Source of the DNA: JACVRM01 sp963817375
Lineage (GTDB): Bacteria; Actinomycetota; Thermoleophilia; Gaiellales; Gaiellaceae
NCBI GenBank assembly: GCA_963817375.1
Contig: CAWFOB010000006.1
Span: 496,001 to 560,000, forward strand
Direction of reading: 5' to 3'
DNA: 64,000 nt
Shown piece after piece: positions 24,618 to 31,263 of this stretch (its first letter is position 1; every line of letters begins with the position of its first letter). Made by a program: the position numbers and the translations under genes. The notes beneath the pieces were generated by a model that saw only the letters and a program-made list of their open reading frames with translations, made no database searches and had not been told where the DNA came from.

Positions 24618-24935
24618 CCCGAGACCGGGCGGCAGGTCGAGCCCGCCCATCGCACCGCCGAGCTTCGTCTGCGCCAGGTTCTCCGCCGCGCGCAGCGCCT
24701 CGTTCACGGCCGCGACGACCATGTCCTCGAGGATGTCCGGCTCGTCCGGGTCGATCGCCTCCTTGGCGATCTTGACCTCGGTGATCTCGCCGGCGCCCGT
24801 CGCCTTGACGGTGACCATGCCGCCGCCGGCCGAGGCCTCGACGATCTCGCCGGCCAGCTCCTCGCGCGCCTGCTCCATCTGCTGCTGCATCTGGCTGGCC
24901 TGTTGCATCAGCTTGTTCAGGTCGAATCCGCTCAC
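24603..24935 (-). CDS. YbaB/EbfC family nucleoid-associated protein
   Basis: A 110-aa DNA-binding protein of the YbaB/EbfC family, which forms dimers with a tweezer shape. Typical features are the N-terminal coiled helix (LNKLMQQASQMQQQMEQARE), the strand region GGGMVTVKATGAGEITEVKI and the DPDEPDILEDMVVAAVNEAL helix. The ATG overlaps the dnaX stop (ATGA), keeping the near-universal dnaX-ybaB coupling. Confidence 0.93.
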   Translation of the reverse strand: MSGFDLNKLMQQASQMQQQMEQAREELAGEIVEASAGGGMVTVKATGAGEITEVKIAKEAIDPDEPDILEDMVVAAVNEALRAAENLAQTKLGGAMGGLDLPPGLGLPGL

Positions 24936-26542
24936 TCGTCCACCTCGCGTGCGTCGAAGGTCTGCTTCATCAGCTCGAGAATCCGCTCCTCACCCGCCGG
25001 TTCGTCCGCTTCCTCCTCGTCGGCGGGATCCTCGCCGACGCTGAAGGCGACGGTCAGCCGGCGGCCGGTCACCTCGTAGAGCGCCTCGACGAGCAGCGTG
25101 ACGTTCTTCGGCTCCTCGGCCAGCTGGCGGTGGAACGCCGCCGCCGCCGGGAACTCGACGGTGAGCGCATCGTCGGCGAGCGCCGCCGGGCGTGCCTCCC
25201 GGTAGATCGACGCGGTCGGGATCGAGCGCTGCTCGACGTGGGGGAGCACGCTGCGCGCCCACGCGTCCTGGAGCTGGGAGAGCTCGAGCGGCGGGCCGTT
25301 CGAGGCCGGCGGCTCGGGCTCCGGGGCCGCCGCCGGCGTCTCGGCCGGCTCCGGTGCCGGCGGTGCGGGCGCGACGGGCGCGACGGGCGCGACGGGCGCG
25401 TGCCCGCGCTGCTCGAGCTGCTCGATCCGATACGCGAGCGACTCGCGCTCCAGGTCGGCGGAGGGGCGCGTCACCTTGACCAGCGCGAGCTCGAGCGGGA
25501 GCCGCGGGTCGCCGCCCTGGCGCAGGTCGTCCACGGCGACCGTGAGCAGGTCGCAGAGCCGCACGACGACGGGCTCGCCGAGCTGGTTGGCCTGCGCGTG
25601 CAGGCGCTCGCGCGTCTCGCCTGTCAGCGGCAGCGAATCGGGCACGTCCCCGACGTGCTGGACGAGCATCAGCTGGCGCAGGTGCTCGAGCAGGTCGATC
25701 ACGAAGCGGCCCAGGTCCTGGCCCTGGTCGGCGAGCTCCTCGACGAACGTGAGCGCGCCGGCGGTGTCGCGGTCGACGACGAAGTCGCAGAGCCGGAAGA
25801 GCGCCTCCTCCTCGACCGCGCCAAGCAGCTGGAGGACGTCCTGGACGCTGATCGTCCCCTCGGTGGCGGCGGCGAGCTGATCGAGCGTCGAGACCGCGTC
25901 CCGGAAGCTGCCGCGCGCGGAGCGCGCGACGAGCGACAGCGCGGCGTCCGGCACGTCGAAGCCTTCCCCGTCGGCGATGCCCCGCAGCAGGCGTACGAGC
26001 TCCGGCAGCCGAGGCCGCGCGAACACGAACGTCTGGCAGCGGGAGCGCACCGTCGGCAGCACCTTCGCCAGGTCGGTGGTGCAGAAGACGAAGACGAGGT
26101 GGGGCGGAGGCTCCTCGATCAGCTTCAGCAGCGCGTTCCACGCCGCGTCGGTGAGCTGGTGCGCCTCGTCGAGGATGTAGACCTTGAAGCGGCCCTCCAC
26201 GGGCTGAAGCACGACGCGCTCGCGGATCTCGCGGATGTCGTCGATGCCACGCTGCGACGCCGCGTCCATCTCGATCACGTCGAGCGACGTGCCCGCCGCG
26301 ATCGTCACGCACGAGTTGCAGGTGTTGTCGGGCGTCGCCGTCGGCCCCTGCGCGCAATTCAGCGCCTTCGCGAGGATGCGCGCCAGCGAGGTCTTGCCGG
26401 TGCCGCGCGGGCCGGCGAAGAGGTACGCCTGCCGCGTGGTCCCCGCGGTGATCGCGTTGCGCAGCGTGCGCACGACGGGCTCCTGGCCGACGACCTCGTC
26501 GAAGTCCTGCGGCCTGTACTTCCGATAGAGAGCGGTGCTCAC
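24932..26542 (-). CDS. dnaX: DNA polymerase III subunit gamma/tau
   Basis: The clamp-loader ATPase of the replisome, 536 aa. AAA+ features are LYRKYRPQDFDEVVGQEPVV, the Walker A loop FAGPRGTGKTSLARILAKA, a zinc-finger region with CAQ...CNSC, Walker B VYILDEAHQLT, sensor-1 VFCTTDLAKVLPTVRSRC and SARGSFRDAVSTLDQL. The C-terminal tau-like region is short, with a low-complexity proline/alanine linker (APVAPVAPVAPAPPAPEPAE) and an acidic tail. Start GTG 26542 (VSTALYRK) matches the conserved N-terminus; an upstream in-frame start adds nonconserved residues. No slippery frameshift site was identified. Confidence 0.95.
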   Translation of the reverse strand: MSTALYRKYRPQDFDEVVGQEPVVRTLRNAITAGTTRQAYLFAGPRGTGKTSLARILAKALNCAQGPTATPDNTCNSCVTIAAGTSLDVIEMDAASQRGIDDIREIRERVVLQPVEGRFKVYILDEAHQLTDAAWNALLKLIEEPPPHLVFVFCTTDLAKVLPTVRSRCQTFVFARPRLPELVRLLRGIADGEGFDVPDAALSLVARSARGSFRDAVSTLDQLAAATEGTISVQDVLQLLGAVEEEALFRLCDFVVDRDTAGALTFVEELADQGQDLGRFVIDLLEHLRQLMLVQHVGDVPDSLPLTGETRERLHAQANQLGEPVVVRLCDLLTVAVDDLRQGGDPRLPLELALVKVTRPSADLERESLAYRIEQLEQRGHAPVAPVAPVAPAPPAPEPAETPAAAPEPEPPASNGPPLELSQLQDAWARSVLPHVEQRSIPTASIYREARPAALADDALTVEFPAAAAFHRQLAEEPKNVTLLVEALYEVTGRRLTVAFSVGEDPADEEEADEPAGEERILELMKQTFDAREVDE

Positions 26543-26593
26543 GTCGGTCTTACGTTCCCCGCCACCGGGGCGGCATCCTCGCACAGACCGAAG

Positions 26594-26630
26594 GTCGTCA
26601 CCCCGGCAGTCTGCCTGCCGGGGTGACGAC
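26594..26630. terminator. 16-bp stem terminator downstream of FAD oxidase gene
   Basis: GTCGTCACCCCGGCAG, loop TCTGC, CTGCCGGGGTGACGAC: a perfect GC-rich stem 9 bases beyond the stop of the minus-strand FAD oxidase and about 50 bases before the dnaX start. It would isolate dnaX from readthrough. Confidence 0.65.
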
Positions 26631-26638
26631 GGACGCCG

Positions 26639-28012
26639 TTAGGCCGGCGTGACCGGATGGCAGGCGTGAAACAGGTCGTGGGGGTCGACCTCGCGCTTCA
26701 CCGCCTGCAGCCGCCGGAGCGTCTCCGCCGGGTAGAGCGCGCTCGGCTCGACGCCGTGATCCGAGAAGTTGAAATACGTGCGGCCGGCATCGACCGGCGC
26801 GAAGACCTGGCCGACGCGCTGGATGTCCGCGTGGATCGCGGCGCCCATCTCTGGCGTCATCGCCATTCCGAGCGAGAAGTGCGCGAACTCGGCGTCGAGC
26901 GCTCCGACGGCGCCGTGGCCGGGCGCTTCCCGCGCGAGCGCGCCGCCGAGGTGGCGGATCTCGATCGAGAGCAGCGCCGTCCGGTCGGCGCGGCCCACCG
27001 TCTCGACGAGCCCGTCCACGACGGCCTCGGGGAGCGAGCGCAGCATGCCGCCGCCGTAGAAGCCGGGTACCGGGTCCGGGGGGTCCATGTGAAGTTCGCC
27101 GAGCCGCGTCGGCGGGATCATCGCCATCGTGTCCATCACCGGCTCGAGCTCGCGGAGTGGGCGCAACAGCTCGGCGCCCTCCGCCTCGTTCCCGACGAAC
27201 GCGGCCTCCACCATCCCGAAGGACTTGCCGCGGAATGGCTCCGGCACCTCCGGGATCGGCGGCAGGTGAAGCACGCGTCCGCACGACGTGAGCTCGTCCG
27301 GGACGCCGGCGACCCACTCGCGCCACACGTGCAGCACGTCGGCGGACCGCTCCACGGGGAAGAAGAGGTCACCGGCGTAGAGCTCCGGCACCGGGTACAG
27401 CCGGAACTCGAGCGCAGTGACAATTCCGAAGCTGCCGCCGCCGCCGCGAATTGCCCAGAAGAGCTCGGGCTCGGTGTCGCGGTCGACCCGGCGGATCTGC
27501 CCGTCGGCGGTGACGATCTCGGCACCGGTGACGCTGTTTGCCGCGAGGCCGTACTTGCGCCCGAGCCAGCCCAGGCCGCCGCCGAGTGTGTAGCCGACGA
27601 CACCCACGTCCGGCGCGCTGCCGGCGAGGCCGGCCAGTCCGTGCTCGACCGCGGCGTGCGCGACGTCCTGCCACTGGGCGCCTGCGCCGATCGCAGCCGT
27701 TCCGGCGCCCGCGTCGATCTCGACGCGCCGCATGCGCCCGGTCTTCACCAGCATCACGTCGTCGAGCGGCGCGAGCGTCGCGGCGAAGTGCCCGGTCGCC
27801 TGCGCCGTGATGCGGACGCCCTGCTCGCGCGCGAACTCGACGGCGGCGGCGACGTCCTCGGCCGTCTCGGGGAACACGACCGCGACCGGCCGCTGGTCGT
27901 GGACGAGGTTCCAGCCCATGCGAGCGGCGTCCCAGTCGGCGTCATCCCCAACCGACACAGCCATCCGCGAGCGCAGCGACGCGAGGTCCTGCGTGGACAG
28001 CGTTGCACTCAT
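26639..28012 (-). CDS. FAD-binding oxidoreductase, berberine-bridge (BBE) family
   Basis: A 457-aa flavin oxidase of the PCMH/VAO fold with a C-terminal BBE domain. The FAD-binding half shows AVVFPETAEDVAAAVEFA, AQATGHFAATL (in BBE enzymes the equivalent histidine can be covalently flavinylated) and GYTLGGGLGWLGRKYGLA. The C-terminus ends FAPVDAGRTYFNFSDHG with the BBE motif and LQAVKREVDPHDLF. These oxidise sugars or secondary metabolites; the substrate is unknown. There is no signal peptide. ATG 28012 has a strong GGAGAGGAGAGGG ribosome-binding region. It lies between the SRP RNA and dnaX, apparently an insertion into a conserved neighbourhood. Confidence 0.85.
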   Translation of the reverse strand: MSATLSTQDLASLRSRMAVSVGDDADWDAARMGWNLVHDQRPVAVVFPETAEDVAAAVEFAREQGVRITAQATGHFAATLAPLDDVMLVKTGRMRRVEIDAGAGTAAIGAGAQWQDVAHAAVEHGLAGLAGSAPDVGVVGYTLGGGLGWLGRKYGLAANSVTGAEIVTADGQIRRVDRDTEPELFWAIRGGGGSFGIVTALEFRLYPVPELYAGDLFFPVERSADVLHVWREWVAGVPDELTSCGRVLHLPPIPEVPEPFRGKSFGMVEAAFVGNEAEGAELLRPLRELEPVMDTMAMIPPTRLGELHMDPPDPVPGFYGGGMLRSLPEAVVDGLVETVGRADRTALLSIEIRHLGGALAREAPGHGAVGALDAEFAHFSLGMAMTPEMGAAIHADIQRVGQVFAPVDAGRTYFNFSDHGVEPSALYPAETLRRLQAVKREVDPHDLFHACHPVTPA

Positions 28013-28084
28013 AACCCTCTCCTCTCCGTTGGCAATGCCGCACTGCGTCGTATCACCAACCGCCCGCTACGCCAAGAGGGAACC

Positions 28085-28367
28085 ATGCCCGGCTGCGCAC
28101 CCTCCTCTGTTGGCGCGCACCGTGGTGGTGCCTGCGACGCTCGCTCGGGTCAGGTCGCCCCGCGGCACCTGGGAGAGACTCCTTAGCGCTGCTTCCTCCC
28201 GGACCTGACGCGGTTCGGAGGCTCCCAGTGCGCGGAACCTGACCGTCAACGCTCGCGTTCGCCAGCCCGTTCCACGAACGCCACCCCCTCGGAAGGGAAT
28301 TCAGCCTCGCTGGAGCGGATTGCGAGTGGAGGGAACCGCTAGCTCCCCGCCTAGCGCAGCCGGGCAC
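28085..28367 (-). ncRNA. ffs: Large-type signal recognition particle RNA with Alu domain
   Basis: On the minus strand the S-domain hairpin carries the invariant GTCAGGTCCGGGAGGAAGCA (about 28213-28194). Flanking arms pair as GGTCAGGT/ACCTGACC and CTGGGAG/CTCCCAG. Upstream is an Alu-domain 5' section (GCTAGGCGGGGAGCTAGCGG, then AATCCGCTCCAGCGAGGC and GAATTCCCTTCCGAGG) that follows the Bacillus scRNA pattern. The outermost ends pair perfectly over 13 bases (TGCCCGGCTGCGC with GCGCAGCCGGGCA). The size is about 280 nt, so it is the large type, not the ~100-nt 4.5S form. The ends are set by that terminal helix and may be off by a few bases. Confidence 0.9.
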
Positions 28368-28382
28368 GCCGATCGTAGCCGT

Positions 28383-28411
28383 TTGAACTTCGTGGCGAAG
28401 GGCACTAAGAT
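28383..28411 (+). promoter_or_regulatory. Consensus-like promoter for the CBS-domain gene
   Basis: TTGAAC (28383-28388), a 17-base spacer, then TAAGAT (28406-28411), only 6 bases before the ATG. This is the clearest sigma-70-type promoter in the window and implies a leaderless transcript. Confidence 0.65.
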
Positions 28412-28417
28412 AGTGCG

Positions 28418-28846
28418 ATGAGGATCAGCGAGGTCATGAGCGTCCGGCTCGTCAGCGTGGGGCCTGACGACCCGGTATCGCTGGCCGTCGCCCGCATGAA
28501 CGAGGAGAACGTGGGCAGCGTAACGGTTTGCGACGGCCCGGAGCTAGTCGGCATCTTCACGGAGCGCGATCTCGTCCGCCTTGCCGGGGAGGGCAACCAC
28601 TTCGCATCGATCCGCATCAGCGAGGTCATGACGCGGAGGCCTGTGACGGTCTCGCCCGAAGACGACATCGTGTCGGCCGCGCGGCTGATGGGCGAGCGCC
28701 GCATCCGCCACCTGCCGGTCGTGCAGGACGGGTTCCTGCTCGGCGTCATCGGCATCCGCGACGTGATGGGCTCGCTCGTCGAGCGCGTGTGGCGTGACCG
28801 CGACGGCGACGCGCGCGAGACCGCGCGGGAGCTGCTGCGCCGCTAG
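28418..28846 (+). CDS. CBS-domain pair protein
   Basis: A 142-aa protein made of two CBS motifs forming one Bateman module: ISEVMSVRLVSVGPDDPVSL...VTVCDGPELVGIFTERDLVR and ISEVMTRRPVTVSPEDDIVSA...LPVVQDGFLLGVIGIRDVMG. Such stand-alone modules bind adenosine nucleotides and act as energy or ligand sensors, usually through partner proteins. No other domain is present. The partner is unknown. It has its own promoter and a following stem-loop, so it is probably monocistronic. Confidence 0.88.
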   Translation: MRISEVMSVRLVSVGPDDPVSLAVARMNEENVGSVTVCDGPELVGIFTERDLVRLAGEGNHFASIRISEVMTRRPVTVSPEDDIVSAARLMGERRIRHLPVVQDGFLLGVIGIRDVMGSLVERVWRDRDGDARETARELLRR

Positions 28847-28849
28847 CCC

Positions 28850-28875
28850 GTCGTCCCGGGCTCCGCCGGGACGAC
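28850..28875 (+). terminator. Stem-loop after CBS gene
   Basis: GTCGTCCCGG, loop GCTCCG, CCGGGACGAC immediately after the CBS stop codon. There is no T-tract; it is followed closely by the next promoter-like GATACT (28879-28884). Confidence 0.6.
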
Positions 28876-28890
28876 CGCGATACTTGCCGG

Positions 28891-29871
28891 ATGGTGGGCC
28901 GCGTAGCAGCCGTCGGCACGCTCGTCGCCGTGATCGCCGGCACCGCGACCGGCGCCGACCAGGCGCGCTTCGCGCCGCGGCTTCGCGCGGAGCTCGTCCG
29001 CTCGCTCGCCAGCGGCCCGTCGCTCCTCCTCGACGTCTCCCAGACGACGGCGCAGCCGGCGCCTGCCCGCGTCACCTTCGTCGTCCCGGCCGCGCAGCCG
29101 TTCCGGCTCCCGCCCGTCGGCACCGTCGTCGGCGACGCGGCCGTCGCGCTCGTTCCGGCGGCCGGCGGGGCTCCGTCGCTGCTCGCCGGGCGGCTCGTCG
29201 CGCGCCCCGCGAACCGGGCGCAGGCGAAGGGCTGCGTGCGCGAGCCGACGGGGGCCATGGAAGCCGCGCTCTCCGCCTCGCGCGGGGCGGTCCGAAAGCT
29301 TACGCTGCGGTTCTTCGTGCACGAGCGCCGCGGGATGCGGATCACGGTCTGCCTGCCGCGGCAGAGCGCGCTCGCGGGCCGGGCGGCGGTACGGCGTCTT
29401 GCGCTGCGGCTGGTGCTCGGTCTCGGATCTCCGCCCGACGGCACGTCCGTCTGGCGCGGGCTCTTCACGCCGGTCGGGAAGCGCGGCGGGGCGGCCGCCT
29501 ACCCGACGACCACCGAGAGCCGCGGGATCGTCGTCAGCCCGAGCTTCCTCACGCTCCAGGGCCCTGCCGCGGCGCGGCGCGGCTCGTCGCTGCGCCTCCG
29601 GGGCCTGCTTTCGTTCGGCAAGGCCCAGGGCGGGCTCGAGATCCGGATCAGCACGGCCGGCGGCGTGCTCGCGCGCGCGCGCACGAGTACGTCGGGCTCG
29701 TACGCCGTGCGAGTGCCCGCACCGAAGCGAGGCGGCACGCTCGCTCTCCAGGCACGCCTTCCGTCGCGGCTTGTCCGATGCGGTGGGCGGACGGTGGACG
29801 CGCCGGCCGGCTGCACGAGCTCGACGCTCGCCGGGGTGACGAGCAACGCGCTGGCGGTGCGGCTGCGATGA
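28891..29871 (+). CDS. Exported protein of unknown function
   Basis: A 326-aa protein, not recognised. It starts with a signal-peptide-like stretch (MVGRVAAVGTLVAVIAGTATG). Two regions follow: an N-terminal beta-rich part with ARVTFVVPAAQPFRLPPVGT and KLTLRFFVHERRGMRITVCL, and a C-terminal part (PSFLTLQGPAAARRGSSLRL, GLEIRISTAGGVLARARTST) that looks like an immunoglobulin-like or carboxypeptidase-regulatory-like sandwich. Cysteines are few and paired near the end (RCGGRTVDAPAGCTS). ATG 28891 is 6 bases after GATACT. It overlaps the next lipoprotein gene (ATGA), so both are likely made together at the cell surface. Confidence 0.65.
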   Translation: MVGRVAAVGTLVAVIAGTATGADQARFAPRLRAELVRSLASGPSLLLDVSQTTAQPAPARVTFVVPAAQPFRLPPVGTVVGDAAVALVPAAGGAPSLLAGRLVARPANRAQAKGCVREPTGAMEAALSASRGAVRKLTLRFFVHERRGMRITVCLPRQSALAGRAAVRRLALRLVLGLGSPPDGTSVWRGLFTPVGKRGGAAAYPTTTESRGIVVSPSFLTLQGPAAARRGSSLRLRGLLSFGKAQGGLEIRISTAGGVLARARTSTSGSYAVRVPAPKRGGTLALQARLPSRLVRCGGRTVDAPAGCTSSTLAGVTSNALAVRLR

Positions 29872-30251
29872 GATGGGCCGGTGTCGCGCTGCTGCTGGCG
29901 GCCCTCGCCGGATGCGGCGGCTCGGGCAAGCCGGTCCCGCCGCCCGCGGACACGTTGCGCACCGCCGTCGGGAGGCTCGGCAAGGGGCGCGTCGACTGCG
30001 ACGTCAAGAGCACGTGCATCGTCATCGTTCCCACGCCGCTGCACAGCAACTACGAGGGCTTCCTGCTCTCCGTCCCGGTCTTCGACCAGCTCGCCAACGA
30101 TCCACATCTGGCTGGGGTGAAGCGCGTCACGCTGACGCTCAACGACAACCGTTCCGGCCAGGTGTTCAGCATCACGTGCGCGGCGAGCGACCTGAAAGGC
30201 GCGACGACGCCGACCTCGCTGCAGAAGCAGTGTCACTCGATTTACCTCTAG
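29868..30251 (+). CDS. Putative lipoprotein
   Basis: A 127-aa product with a lipoprotein signal sequence (MRWAGVALLLAALAGCGGSG, lipobox LAGC, lipidated Cys at about residue 16). The mature part has VDCDVKSTCIVIVPTPLHSN and a further Cys pair late (SITCAAS, KQCHS), so disulfides are plausible. The family is not recognised. It is translationally coupled to the exported protein gene upstream. Confidence 0.65.
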   Translation: MRWAGVALLLAALAGCGGSGKPVPPPADTLRTAVGRLGKGRVDCDVKSTCIVIVPTPLHSNYEGFLLSVPVFDQLANDPHLAGVKRVTLTLNDNRSGQVFSITCAASDLKGATTPTSLQKQCHSIYL

Positions 30252-30290
30252 GTCCGTAAGGGATTTGCCGGGCTACACTCAGCGGGCTCT

Positions 30291-30362
30291 GGGCGCGTAG
30301 CTCAGCGGGAGAGCGCCCGCTTCACACGCGGGAGGTCGCTGGTTCGATCCCAGCCGCGCCCA
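30291..30362 (+). tRNA. tRNA-Val (anticodon CAC)
   Basis: Cloverleaf: acceptor GGGCGCG pairs with CGCGCCC, D-arm GCTCAGCGGGAGAGC, anticodon arm CCCGC-TTCACAC-GCGGG with anticodon CAC, T-arm CTGG-TTCGATC-CCAG, discriminator A. CCA is not encoded. A TACACT box at 30274-30279 is a plausible -10. Confidence 0.95.
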
Positions 30363-30402
30363 CTGAAGTCCGGCTACCGCAAAGTCATCTAGCGTCTGCC
30401 CG

Positions 30403-31185
30403 GTGCTCTGGCCTGAGAACGATGGCGTGCGATTTGGGCTCGTCGTGCCGCAGGGGTGGCGCGACGATCTCGCCGGACGCGACTTCGAACGGATGGTCTC
30501 CGTTGCACAGGCTGCTGAACGACTCGGCTTCGACTCGACCTGGCTATACGACCACCTGCAGACGCGTGACGGAGATCCGCAGCGGGTGCTGGAGTGCTGG
30601 ACGAGCCTCGCCGCGCTGGCGCGCGAGACGTCGCGGGTCCGGCTTGGCCAGATCGTCACGTGCGCCCTCTATCGCAACGCCGGCCTGCTGGGGCAGATGG
30701 CGGCGACCGTGGACGCTGCGAGCGGCGGTCGCGTCGTGCTGGGCCTCGGCGCCGGCTGGGACGAGGCCGAATACCATGCGTTCGGATACGGCACGATCTA
30801 TCCCACGGTCGCCGAGCGGCTGAGACACCTCGAAGAGACGCTCCAGTCCGTACGACGCCTGTTCGCGGGACCGATTCTCGTCGGCGGCGCGGGCGAGCGC
30901 GTCCTGCTGCGGCTCGTCGCGCAACACGCCGACGCGTGCAATCTGACGGATTCGTTCGACCCGGAGTTCTACCGGCACAAGCTCGACGTTCTGCGCCGCC
31001 ATTGCGACGAGTTCCAGCGCGACTACGACGCGATCCTGCGAACGGCGTCCTTCACCGTGTCCGCCGACGTCCAGCGAGGCCTCTTTACGACGCTGGCCGC
31101 GTCAGGCATCTCGTACTTCATCCTGTACATAGATCCACCGGGAGACATTGCCGCCCTGGAGCGAGTCGCGCGCGAGCTTTTCTGA
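30403..31185 (+). CDS. LLM-class flavin-dependent oxidoreductase, F420-type likely
   Basis: A 260-aa member of the luciferase-like monooxygenase superfamily (TIM barrel). Segments are RFGLVVPQGWRDDL at the N-terminus, AERLGFDSTWLYDHLQTRDG, SRVRLGQIVTCALYRNAGLL with the usual nonprolyl cis-peptide strand, VLGLGAGWDEAEYHAFGYGT and ILVGGAGERVLLRLVAQHAD. In Actinobacteria proteins of this type mostly use cofactor F420; that is inferred. It is a little shorter than the usual 280-330 residues. GTG 30403 follows TAGCGT (30390-30395) by 7 bases. The substrate is unknown. Confidence 0.85.
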   Translation: MLWPENDGVRFGLVVPQGWRDDLAGRDFERMVSVAQAAERLGFDSTWLYDHLQTRDGDPQRVLECWTSLAALARETSRVRLGQIVTCALYRNAGLLGQMAATVDAASGGRVVLGLGAGWDEAEYHAFGYGTIYPTVAERLRHLEETLQSVRRLFAGPILVGGAGERVLLRLVAQHADACNLTDSFDPEFYRHKLDVLRRHCDEFQRDYDAILRTASFTVSADVQRGLFTTLAASGISYFILYIDPPGDIAALERVARELF

Positions 31186-31246
31186 AGCGACCGCGGCCTA
31201 CCCTGGCTCGTCCCGTGACGTTGAGCTTCACGACCGGCTGGATGCG

Positions 31247-31263
31247 ATACCCTAAGGGGGTAT
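31247..31263 (+). promoter_or_regulatory. CsoR-type copper operator overlapping the copA start
   Basis: ATACCCTAAGGGGGTAT is a near-palindrome matching the TACCC/GGGTA pattern of CsoR operators. It runs into the ATG of the copper ATPase (31262-31264). A TTGAGC at 31221-31226 could be the -35. csoR itself is the second gene downstream, so copper-relieved autorepression is expected. Confidence 0.6.
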
